The notes under the pieces were generated by a model that saw only the letters and a program-made list of their open reading frames with translations, had not been told where the DNA came from and did not search any database. A DNA stretch of 64,000 nt from positions 1 to 64,000 of the forward strand of contig CAINNJ010000007.1 in assembly GCA_903851195.1 (NCBI GenBank), read 5' to 3'. Source of the DNA: an uncultured Acidobacteriia bacterium. GTDB lineage: Bacteria; Acidobacteriota; Terriglobia; Bryobacterales; Bryobacteraceae. Position numbers and translations under genes: made by a program. Positions 17,748 through 24,962 of this stretch are shown piece after piece (position 1 is the first letter of the stretch; every line of letters begins with the position of its first letter).

Positions 17748-17848
17748 GGAGGGCGGCGGGCGGGTACTCAGAATTGGGGGCGGCGAGTTGGAGTACAATG
17801 GGGATGTACGTGGAGGATGCATGTACATGGCTTTGGGAGGGCCGCTTC

Positions 17849-18064
17849 ATGGAGTTCGCCGGGAAAGCAATTGAGATCGCGGCACAGATCGCCCCTTGGG
17901 CTTTCGGGATTCTTTCCGCCGCGGTTCTGACGGCCTCTCTGATTCGGCGCCCCTGGGCGAAGGCTTTCGTTTCGATTGTTGCGAATACAGGGCCTGACAG
18001 CGATGTCGATTCCGCGGTTCGCCCGGTCCGCCAGGCACAAGCCCGATATCACGCAGCTTCTTAA
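17849..18064 (+). CDS. Small single-pass membrane protein, function unknown
   Basis: A 71-residue product starting at ATG 17849, chosen because GGGAGG (17835-17840) lies at ribosome-binding distance. It has an amphipathic start, one hydrophobic helix (about residues 14-32, APWAFGILSAAVLTASLI), and a polar tail ending DVDSAVRPVRQAQARY. The frame is also open further upstream (to 17774). It converges with another small membrane protein with only 15 bp between stop codons. No family recognised. Confidence 0.45.
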   Translation: MEFAGKAIEIAAQIAPWAFGILSAAVLTASLIRRPWAKAFVSIVANTGPDSDVDSAVRPVRQAQARYHAAS

Positions 18065-18079
18065 CGACGCTGAACCTTC

Positions 18080-18343
18080 CTAACGGCGCTGGACCTTCGC
18101 GAGCGATTTAATGACCGCAGGGGTCGACGCTCCGATCTGAAACGCAGCGACAGCATTCTGAATCCCGTAGAAACAGGCCAACGCTCCACCCATGCAGGCG
18201 AGGAACACTCGCACGCACCAGAAAGAGAACAGGTGATAGCGCTTCGGTAGCCTTGAGTTCTTGTGGAAAAGCTCGTCCATCGCGACGATTTCAATGGCCA
18301 CGCTTCCCAGAAACCCGGCGATGAACGTCTCAGCTAAATTCAT
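18080..18343 (-). CDS. Small membrane protein with a C-terminal IGAST motif
   Basis: An 87-residue protein from ATG 18343 with helices near residues 5-22 (AETFIAGFLGSVAIEIVA) and 40-62 (FWCVRVFLACMGGALACF), then QNAVAAFQIGASTPAVIKSLAK. The segment before the last helix and the IGAST..I..LA ending look like a recurring small bacterial membrane family, but no function is known to me. The gene converges with the 71-residue protein. The codon choice and lower GC of this pair differ somewhat from the flanking genes, so it may be an acquired cassette. Confidence 0.5.
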   Translation of the reverse strand: MNLAETFIAGFLGSVAIEIVAMDELFHKNSRLPKRYHLFSFWCVRVFLACMGGALACFYGIQNAVAAFQIGASTPAVIKSLAKVQRR

Positions 18344-18714
18344 TTCGACTGGCGATGTCAAACCAAAACCTTTAGAGAGGTGAGGGCGTAAAGGTACCGA
18401 GCAACGGCGTAACTTGTGATATTGCGACCACACTCTCCCAACACGCCATCATAACGGGTTGAGGTCAGGAAGATCGCAGGTTCCGTCCGAACGTGCCTAA
18501 ACGAACCACCCCGGTGACCAGTGACGGGACGTTACAGCAGGACTAAATTCACCCGCAACCGTTCATGCCGGAGTCACGGCCCAGTGGCAGAATGAAGTTT
18601 GCGCGCGGGCGCTTATCGCGATGCACATCTTATGTCATGAGCCTTAAGACGCCGGGGATTTCGACGCTCAGGTGCATTGCAGGCTCTTCTCCAGCCTAGC
18701 CCAAATTGATCAGG
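18344..18714. other. Intergenic region, no gene seen
   Basis: This 371-bp stretch separates the upstream end of a small minus-strand gene from the 3' end of a DUF1501 gene. I see no coding frame with supporting features, no tRNA-like cloverleaf and no strong terminator. It contains the possible promoter of the 87-residue membrane protein near 18350-18420, but no clear -35/-10 pair. Confidence 0.5.
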
Positions 18715-20112
18715 TCAAGCCAGGACAGGTTTTACGACTTCGCCTGCAACATCGGTTAGCCGGAAATCGCGGCCCTGGAAGCGGTAGGTCAGGCGCTTGT
18801 GATCGATTCCCAGGCAGTGCAGGATGGTCGCCTGGAGGTCGTGGACGTGCACGGGGTCCTTCGTGATGTTGTAGCTGTAGTCGTCGGTCTCGCCATGGGT
18901 CAGGCCGGGTTTGATGCCGCCGCCGGCCATCCAGACGGTGAAGCAGCGCCCGTGGTGGTCGCGGCCGTAATCGGTGGCGGTTAAGCGGCCCTGGCAGTAG
19001 ACGGTGCGGCCGAACTCTCCTCCCCAAATCACCAGCGTGTCGTCGAGCATGCCCCGCTGGGCGAGGTCGGTGATGAGGGCGGCGGACGCCTGATCCACAT
19101 CCTTGCAGCGCTTCGGCAGGTTGGCGGGGAGGCCGCCGTGGTGGTCCCAATCGCGGTGATAGAGCTGGATGAAGCGGACGCCGCGTTCGGCGAGGCGGCG
19201 GGCGAGGAGGCAGTTGGCGGCGAAGGTGCCGGGCTTTTTGGCGTCATCACCGTAGAGTTCGAAAGTGCTAGCGGGCTCCTTCGAGATGTCGGTCAGGCTG
19301 GGGACGGAGGTCTGCATCCGGAACGCCATTTCGTACTGGGAGACGCGGGCGGCGGTTTCGGGGTCGCCAAACTCGGAGGCGGTGATCTGGTTGAGTTCGC
19401 CGAGGGCATCGAGGAAGCCGCGGCGGTTCTCGCCGGAGAAGCCGGGCGGGTTGGAGAGGTAGAGCACGGGGTCGCCGCCGGAGCGGAACTTCACGCCCTG
19501 GTAGCGGCTGGGGAGGAAGGCGCTGCCCCAGAGGCGGTCGTAGAGGGGCTGGCCGCCGCCGTTGGTCGAAATCATGACGCAGAAGGCCGGCAGGTCATCG
19601 GTTTCGGAGCCGAGTCCGTAGGAGACCCAGGCGCCGAGGCTGGGGCGTCCACCGAGACGGAAGCCGGTCTGGAACATGGTGACGGCGGGATCGTGATTGA
19701 TTTCCTCCGTGTTCACGGTCTTGATGAAGGTAAGCTTGTCGGCGATTTTCGCCGTGTAGGGCAGGAGTTCGCCCACCCAGGCTCCGGACTGACCGCGCTG
19801 CTCGAGTTTGAATTTCGAGGGGACGACGGGGAAGGTGGACTGGGAGGCGGACATGCCGGTGAGGCGCTGGCCGTTGCGGACGGATTCGGGAAGGTCGGTG
19901 CCCTGGAACTCGGTGAGGCGCGGTTTGTGGTCGAACAGTTCGATCTGGGAGGGGCCGCCGGACTGGAACAGGTAGATGACGCGCTTCGCTTTGGGGGTGA
20001 AGTGGGGCAGGCCGGGGAGGCCGTGCTGGACGTGTTCGGCGCCGGTGGCGGCGCGCAGTTCGCGCCCGAGAAGCGATGCCAGTGCGATGCCGTGAAAATG
20101 TCGTCTGGTCAC
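18715..20112 (-). CDS. DUF1501 (sulfatase-fold) secreted protein, module A
   Basis: A 465-residue DUF1501 protein with a Tat-like leader ([15 protein letters not shown]). DUF1501 belongs to the alkaline-phosphatase/sulfatase superfamily. Family landmarks are [68 protein letters not shown] and a final [21 protein letters not shown]. The conserved Asp/His residues of these motifs suggest a metal site. The substrate is not known. It lies 3 bp after the PSD1 protein gene, its constant partner in planctomycetes, verrucomicrobia and acidobacteria. Confidence 0.9.
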   Translation of the reverse strand: MTRRHFHGIALASLLGRELRAATGAEHVQHGLPGLPHFTPKAKRVIYLFQSGGPSQIELFDHKPRLTEFQGTDLPESVRNGQRLTGMSASQSTFPVVPSKFKLEQRGQSGAWVGELLPYTAKIADKLTFIKTVNTEEINHDPAVTMFQTGFRLGGRPSLGAWVSYGLGSETDDLPAFCVMISTNGGGQPLYDRLWGSAFLPSRYQGVKFRSGGDPVLYLSNPPGFSGENRRGFLDALGELNQITASEFGDPETAARVSQYEMAFRMQTSVPSLTDISKEPASTFELYGDDAKKPGTFAANCLLARRLAERGVRFIQLYHRDWDHHGGLPANLPKRCKDVDQASAALITDLAQRGMLDDTLVIWGGEFGRTVYCQGRLTATDYGRDHHGRCFTVWMAGGGIKPGLTHGETDDYSYNITKDPVHVHDLQATILHCLGIDHKRLTYRFQGRDFRLTDVAGEVVKPVLA

Positions 20113-20115
20113 TGT

Positions 20116-23100
20116 TTATTCCTTCGTAATCGTTTCGTCGAGGTTCAGGATAAGGCTGGCGACGCTGGTGTAGGCTGCCAGTTCCGCGGGATCGAGACCG
20201 GGACGGACGGGGGAATCGCCCTCATGAATATATTCTGACGCGGATTTGGGGTCGGCGCGGAAGCCGGTTTCGAAGCGCTGGAAGGTCTTAAGCAGCACGG
20301 GTTGCTGGCGGGCGTTGGGCCGGCGCGCCAAAACCACGTTGAAGCCCCAGGCGAGGCGGGCGTCCGGGGTGGCGCCGCCTTCGGTCATCATTCGTTCGGC
20401 GAGCTTGCGGGAGGCTTCGAGGAAGGTCACCTCATTCATGAGATCGAGCGCCTGGAGGGGCGAGTTGGTGCGGTTTTCGAAGACGGCGCACTGCTCGCGG
20501 TTGGGCGAATCGAAATTCATCATGTAGGGGTGCGGGATGGTGCGCTTCCAGTAGGTGTAGAGGCTGCGGCGGTAGAGATCGGCGCCTTTGGACTGGACGT
20601 AGCCGTTGTTGCCGGAGAGTTCCTGCCAGAGTCCGGCGGGCTGGTAGGGTTTGACGGACGGGCCGCCGATTTTGTCGGTGAGGAGGCCGGAGACGAGCAG
20701 GGCCTGGTCGCGAATGGCTTCGGGGCCGAGGCGGAGGCGGGGACCGCGTGCGAGGAGTCGATTGTCGGGATCCTTTTCGAGCAGGGCGGGGGTGGCTACG
20801 GAGGACTGGCGGTAGGTTTCGCTCATGACGATGAGCTTCTGGATGGCCTTGACGTTCCAGCCGCTGTCCATGAATTCGACGGCGAGCCAGTCGAGCAGTT
20901 CGGGGTGGACGGGCCATTCGCCCTGGGAGCCGAAGTCGTCAACCGTTTTGACGATGCCGAAGCCGAAGAAGGACTGCCAGAAGCGGTTTACGGTGACGCG
21001 GGCGGTGAGGGGATTCCTGCGGCTGACGAGCCAGCGGGCGAGGGTGAGGCGGTTATTCGGCTGGGCGGGGTCGAGGGGAAGAGTGTCGCTGAGGATGGCG
21101 GGAATGCCGGGGGTGAGTTTTTCGCCGGGGGCGTCGTAGGCGCCGCGTTTCAGCAGGAAGGTGTCGCGTTGGGCACCGTCCGCCATCACCATGACGGTGG
21201 AGATGGAGTCGTGGAACTTGTCGCGTTCCGACTGGAGGGCGAGGAGACGGGCGCGGGCTTCGCGGATGTCTTTGGGGGCGGCGGTTTCGAGGAATTCGAG
21301 GTGGAGCCGCGCTTTGGTCTGGCCCGCGACGGCGGCGGCTTCTTCGGCGTCGAGGGCGCGCTTGTAGATGCGGGCGTCGCCGATGGCGCCCGTGAAGCGG
21401 AGTCCGCCGCCCGCGCCGATGCGGATGGGCGTGTTCTTTTTATTAAAAGGTTCGGTGTTCTGGTCGAAAAGAATTTTAACGGGCTGCGGTTCTCCGTTCA
21501 CGTAAATCTTCACGCCGCGCGCGAGGCGTTTGCCGTCGTAGGTGACCAGGACATGCTGCCATTCGCGTTGTTTGACGGGGTTGACGGATTCGACGCGGAG
21601 GCCGAGGTCGGTAAAGCGCTGGGTGAGGTGCAGGCGGATGCGGCCCTTCATGAGGTAGAGGCCGTGGCCCTGGCTTTCGATGAAGTCGTCGAGGCGGGTG
21701 AGGATGGCGCCGTCCTCGGTCTCCGGCTTAATCCAGGCAGAGAAGGTGAAGGGCTGCAGATAGCCGAAGACGGCGGCTTCGCCGTTGGCTTCGAGGAACT
21801 GTTTGCCGTCGTATTGTAACGCTTTGCCCGCAGGACTGGTTTCGACGGGGAGATCGGATTTCACCCAGTCGGAGCGGAAGATCAGGTCGCCGGCGGGCGT
21901 CCAGGTGTCGGCGCGTTTGGGATTGAGTTTGGCTTCCCAGGCGGACTGGGCGGCGCGGAGTTTGGGCTGGAGGGCGTCGTAGTCTTTTTGGGCGGCGGCG
22001 ATTTGTGAATCGAGTTCGTTAAGGTGCTGCGTTTCGGCGGGGAGCGGGGCTTTGACGAAGGGCTCTTCGGGGCCGTAGTTCCAGGTGAAGCCCTTTTCGT
22101 CGGGGATCTGGTTGAAGAAGGCGTAGAGGCGGTAGAAGTCTTTTTGGGCGATGGGATCGTATTTGTGGTCGTGGCAGCGGGCGCAGCCGACGGTGAGGCC
22201 CATGAAGACGGTAGCGGTGGTTTGAGTGCGGTCGGCGACGTACTCGACGCGGTACTCCTCCGGGATAATGCCGCCTTCGCCGGTGGTGCGGTGATTGCGG
22301 TTGAAGCCGGTGGCGATGCGCTGGTCGAGGGTCGCGTTGGGCAGCAGGTCGCCGGCGATTTGCTCGGTGGCGAACTGGTCGTAGGGCATGTTGTTGTTGA
22401 AGGCGGCGATGACCCAGTCGCGCCAGCGCCACATTTCGCGGGGGCCGTCGGTCTGGTAACCGTTGCTGTCGCCGTAACGGGCCGCCTCCATCCAGCGGAA
22501 GGCCATGCGCTCGCCGTAGTGCGGAGAGGCCAGGAGGCGGTCGACGACTTTCTCCCAGGCGTTCGGGGCGGTGTCGGCAAGGAACGCTTCGACTTCGGCG
22601 GGGGTGGGCGGTAAGCCAGTGAGGTCGAGAGACACGCGTCGGATCAGCAGGCGTTTGTCGGCCTGCGGGGAGGGGTGCAAGCCCTCGCGTGCGAGGCGGG
22701 TCTGAATGAAGTAGTCGATGGCGCTGCGTCCGGCGGGGACTTCGGGGCGCTGCGGCGGGATGAAAGACCAGAAGGGCTGCCAGGGAGCGCCCTGGGTGAT
22801 CCAGGCGCGGAGGAGGTCGACTTCGCGCGGGGTGAGTTTCGCTTTGCCGGAGGATTCGGGCGGCATGCGGTCGGCGCCGGTGGCGGTGACCCGCCGGATC
22901 ATTTCACTCTGTTCGGGGTGGCCCGGGACGAAGGCGGACGGGGCGGAACCGGGGATGTCGAAACGGATTCCCGCCTGGCGGTGTGTGGCGTCGGGACCGT
23001 GGCAGGTAAAGCAGCGGTCGGAGAGGATGGGGCGGATGTCGCGGTTGAATTCGACAGGCTGCGCTCTTGCTGCTGCGGCGAGGGCGAGGAGAAGCGGGAA

Positions 23101-23121
23101 GGTAGATTGCAGGCCGGACAT
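20116..23121 (-). CDS. PSD1 / planctomycete cytochrome-C domain protein with LamG, module A
   Basis: A 1001-residue exported protein. A signal peptide is followed by a PSCyt1 domain with a haem-binding CFTCH (about residue 37), PSCyt2/DUF1549 (about 140-350) including a second CxxCH in GCARCHDHKYDPI, a concanavalin/LamG-like carbohydrate-binding insert (about 400-590, GKALQYDGKQFLEAN, SAWIKPETEDGAILTR), and PSD1/DUF1553 at the C-terminus. The two CxxCH motifs point to c-type haem. The LamG insert distinguishes it from the two other PSD1 proteins here and suggests a polysaccharide substrate. It precedes its DUF1501 partner by 3 bp. Confidence 0.9.
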   Translation of the reverse strand: MSGLQSTFPLLLALAAAARAQPVEFNRDIRPILSDRCFTCHGPDATHRQAGIRFDIPGSAPSAFVPGHPEQSEMIRRVTATGADRMPPESSGKAKLTPREVDLLRAWITQGAPWQPFWSFIPPQRPEVPAGRSAIDYFIQTRLAREGLHPSPQADKRLLIRRVSLDLTGLPPTPAEVEAFLADTAPNAWEKVVDRLLASPHYGERMAFRWMEAARYGDSNGYQTDGPREMWRWRDWVIAAFNNNMPYDQFATEQIAGDLLPNATLDQRIATGFNRNHRTTGEGGIIPEEYRVEYVADRTQTTATVFMGLTVGCARCHDHKYDPIAQKDFYRLYAFFNQIPDEKGFTWNYGPEEPFVKAPLPAETQHLNELDSQIAAAQKDYDALQPKLRAAQSAWEAKLNPKRADTWTPAGDLIFRSDWVKSDLPVETSPAGKALQYDGKQFLEANGEAAVFGYLQPFTFSAWIKPETEDGAILTRLDDFIESQGHGLYLMKGRIRLHLTQRFTDLGLRVESVNPVKQREWQHVLVTYDGKRLARGVKIYVNGEPQPVKILFDQNTEPFNKKNTPIRIGAGGGLRFTGAIGDARIYKRALDAEEAAAVAGQTKARLHLEFLETAAPKDIREARARLLALQSERDKFHDSISTVMVMADGAQRDTFLLKRGAYDAPGEKLTPGIPAILSDTLPLDPAQPNNRLTLARWLVSRRNPLTARVTVNRFWQSFFGFGIVKTVDDFGSQGEWPVHPELLDWLAVEFMDSGWNVKAIQKLIVMSETYRQSSVATPALLEKDPDNRLLARGPRLRLGPEAIRDQALLVSGLLTDKIGGPSVKPYQPAGLWQELSGNNGYVQSKGADLYRRSLYTYWKRTIPHPYMMNFDSPNREQCAVFENRTNSPLQALDLMNEVTFLEASRKLAERMMTEGGATPDARLAWGFNVVLARRPNARQQPVLLKTFQRFETGFRADPKSASEYIHEGDSPVRPGLDPAELAAYTSVASLILNLDETITKE

Positions 23122-23160
23122 TCCTACAGGCAGTCTACCTCCCGGCGGGCGAGTTAACGA

Positions 23161-23514
23161 TTAACCCTTGCTGTAGAAGAAGCGTTCGTGGGCGATTTTG
23201 CCGTCTTTCCATTTGCGGACGGCGACCTGCGTGGACTGCATGCGCATGCCGTTTTTGAACGTGATGTCCATGTACCACTGGGAGAAAGAGGTGTCGCCGT
23301 TGATGGCGGAGCCTTCCATGCGGCCGTCGTGCCACTCGGCCACGCCCGAGAAGAAATCCTGCTCGAACTTGCGGTTGAACTCTTTGCCAACGCGGGGTTC
23401 TTCGCTGTTTTCCTGCATCACGACGTCTTCGGCGTAGAGTTCTTCGAAAGCCTCCATTGCCTGGCCGGTCAGAATCATCTGGTTCAGTTTGTCGTCGAGT
23501 TCTTTGATGTCCAT
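23161..23514 (-). CDS. NTF2/SnoaL-like protein
   Basis: A 117-residue cone-shaped NTF2-like fold: LDDKLNQMILTGQAMEAFEE, LYAEDVVMQENS, then strands such as WYMDITFKNGMRM and KIAHERFFY. Members are small enzymes or binding proteins; no catalytic Asp/His dyad could be assigned. It lies 33 bp behind the MarR regulator, so it is probably the regulated target of that operon. Confidence 0.75.
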   Translation of the reverse strand: MDIKELDDKLNQMILTGQAMEAFEELYAEDVVMQENSEEPRVGKEFNRKFEQDFFSGVAEWHDGRMEGSAINGDTSFSQWYMDITFKNGMRMQSTQVAVRKWKDGKIAHERFFYSKG

Positions 23515-23547
23515 GGTCGTTTTCCTTTCTTATTCGGTGGTTGTGTC

Positions 23548-24030
23548 TTAATTGGTTGCGTCCGCGAACAGTTCGCGAATCTGTTCCAGTTGGCCAATCA
23601 GAGTTTCCAGACTGGCCCTGCCGAGGCTCCCCATGCGGCGGTGAAAGAGCTGCCGCAGGGGCTCATCGATGCCGGCGAGGAGCGCGAGACCTTCGGAGGT
23701 GATCGCGGTCATCACGACGCGGCGGTCTTCGGTGCTGCGTTCCCGGAGAATCAGCCCGCGGTTGGCGAGGCGGTCGAGCAGGCGGGTGATATCGGGATCG
23801 TGACTGATCATGCGCTCGCCGATCTGCGAGCAGGTGGCGCCATCGGGGCCGGCCCCGCGGAGAATGCGAAGCACGTTGTACTGCGAGGGCGTCAGGTTGT
23901 AGGTGCGCAGAAACTCCGTGGTGCGTTGCCCGAGCAGGTCGGCGGTGCGGGTGATGTTGAGCACGGCCTCCTCCTCGATTTGCTCGAACGGTTTGGTCTG
24001 GCCGATTTCGGCGAGGAGTTTCCCGGGCAC
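23548..24030 (-). CDS. MarR-family transcriptional regulator
   Basis: A 160-residue winged-helix regulator: LTPSQYNVLRILRGAG, CSQIGERMI, DITRLLDRLANRGLILRERS and the wing DRRVVMTAIT are diagnostic of MarR. GTG 24030 was chosen; a TTGACA-17-TAAATT promoter upstream predicts transcription starting at this codon. An inverted repeat lies in the promoter, typical of MarR autorepression relieved by a small ligand. The NTF2-like gene follows in the same operon, and the YceI gene is divergent. Confidence 0.9.
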   Translation of the reverse strand: MPGKLLAEIGQTKPFEQIEEEAVLNITRTADLLGQRTTEFLRTYNLTPSQYNVLRILRGAGPDGATCSQIGERMISHDPDITRLLDRLANRGLILRERSTEDRRVVMTAITSEGLALLAGIDEPLRQLFHRRMGSLGRASLETLIGQLEQIRELFADATN

Positions 24031-24036
24031 GAGTTC

Positions 24037-24065
24037 AATTTAATCGTTACAACGAATATTGTCAA
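24037..24065 (-). promoter_or_regulatory. marR promoter with operator palindrome
   Basis: On the minus strand, TTGACA (24065-24060) and TAAATT (24042-24037) are 17 bp apart. TCGTT-AC-AACGA (24044-24055), a perfect inverted repeat with 5-bp arms, fills the spacer and would place a MarR dimer where it blocks RNA polymerase. The predicted start is about 24030, the first base of the GTG codon. Confidence 0.72.
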
Positions 24066-24121
24066 GAGGAATTATCCGGCAGCGCAACACGTCTTGCGGA
24101 AGGCGGTATTCTGTGGAGGTC

Positions 24122-24706
24122 ATGCACAGCGCGCGCGCACTTCTCCTTCTTACGGTTCCGGCGATTCTGTCCGCGCAGAATGCGACCTGGCGGATCGATC
24201 CTCTGCACAGCCTGGCGCAGTTCAGCGTGCGGCACATGATGATCTCGACGGTGCGGGGGCAGTTCGGCGGGGTGAAGGGCTCGATTGAGTACGACCCGAA
24301 GAATCCGGCGGCGGCGCGCGTGGAAGCGACGATCGACTGCACGACCATCAACACCGGAGAACCGAAACGGGATAACGATCTGAAGGGCGAAGAGTTCTTC
24401 GATATCAAGAAGTATCCGGTCATGACGTTCCGTTCGAAGCGGGTGGAAGTGGCGGGACCGGGGCGCCTGAAGGTGACGGGCGATCTGACGATCAATGCGG
24501 TGACGAAACAGGTGGTTCTGGATGTGGAAGGGCCTACCGAGCCGATCAAAGATACGCAGGGGCGGCAGAAGATCGGGGTCAGCGGGACGACGAAAATCAG
24601 CCGGAAGGAGTTCGGGATTCTTTATAACCCGATTCTGGAAACGGGCGGCGTGGCGGTGAGCGACGAGGTTTCGATCGTGCTGGATATTGAGCTGATCCGG
24701 ACTTAG
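24122..24706 (+). CDS. YceI-family lipocalin-like secreted protein
   Basis: A 194-residue YceI protein with a signal peptide (ARALLLLTVPAILSAQ). WRIDPLHSLAQFSVRHMMIST, FGGVKGSIEYDP, KRDNDLKGEEFFD and FRSKRVE are family hallmarks. YceI folds as a lipocalin-like barrel that binds polyisoprenoid or other amphiphilic ligands in the periplasm. ATG 24122 has GGAGG at 24115-24119 immediately upstream. It is divergent from the MarR regulator, which might control both. Confidence 0.93.
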   Translation: MHSARALLLLTVPAILSAQNATWRIDPLHSLAQFSVRHMMISTVRGQFGGVKGSIEYDPKNPAAARVEATIDCTTINTGEPKRDNDLKGEEFFDIKKYPVMTFRSKRVEVAGPGRLKVTGDLTINAVTKQVVLDVEGPTEPIKDTQGRQKIGVSGTTKISRKEFGILYNPILETGGVAVSDEVSIVLDIELIRT

Positions 24707-24716
24707 AACGAGCCGG

Positions 24717-24735
24717 TTTCCGGAGTGACCGGAAA
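24717..24735 (+). terminator. Hairpin after yceI
   Basis: TTTCCGG (24717-24723) and CCGGAAA (24729-24735) form a perfect 7-bp stem with a 5-base loop 11 bases after the YceI stop. No T-run follows, so it may be a weak or Rho-assisted terminator. Confidence 0.4.
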
Positions 24736-24928
24736 TGTCGCTCCGTTACACGAAAACGCTAAAAAATCCTTTCTTTTCTTTCCTTTAAAAATTCCGCAAC
24801 TTCCCCATTCGGTGTGAGTAAGTGGCCGCATGTTTTGCGTTCTAACTAAATGAGAGAGTGCGCTGAAGCACATTCTTGAGTGAAGTGAGGTATGGAATTG
24901 CACGCTGCACGAGCCACCAAAACAGAAT

Positions 24929-24948
24929 CCGGCGACACGACTCGCCGG
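24929..24948 (+). other. 5' UTR hairpin before the DUF1800 gene
   Basis: CCGGCG (24929-24934) pairs with CGCCGG (24943-24948) over an 8-base loop, just before the purine-rich ribosome-binding site GGGGGGAAA (24952-24960). It sits in a 256-bp gap which also holds a pyrimidine-rich stretch (about 24765-24790). No known riboswitch pattern was recognised. Confidence 0.4.
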
Positions 24949-24962
24949 TCCGGGGGGAAAGC

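Noticed and set aside
18344-18714. Small RNA or tRNA gene
   Set aside because: No cloverleaf, no promoter-terminator pair and no conserved RNA motif could be seen.
24707-24962. Riboswitch before the DUF1800 gene
   Set aside because: Only one short hairpin and a pyrimidine-rich tract are present; no known aptamer pattern was recognised.
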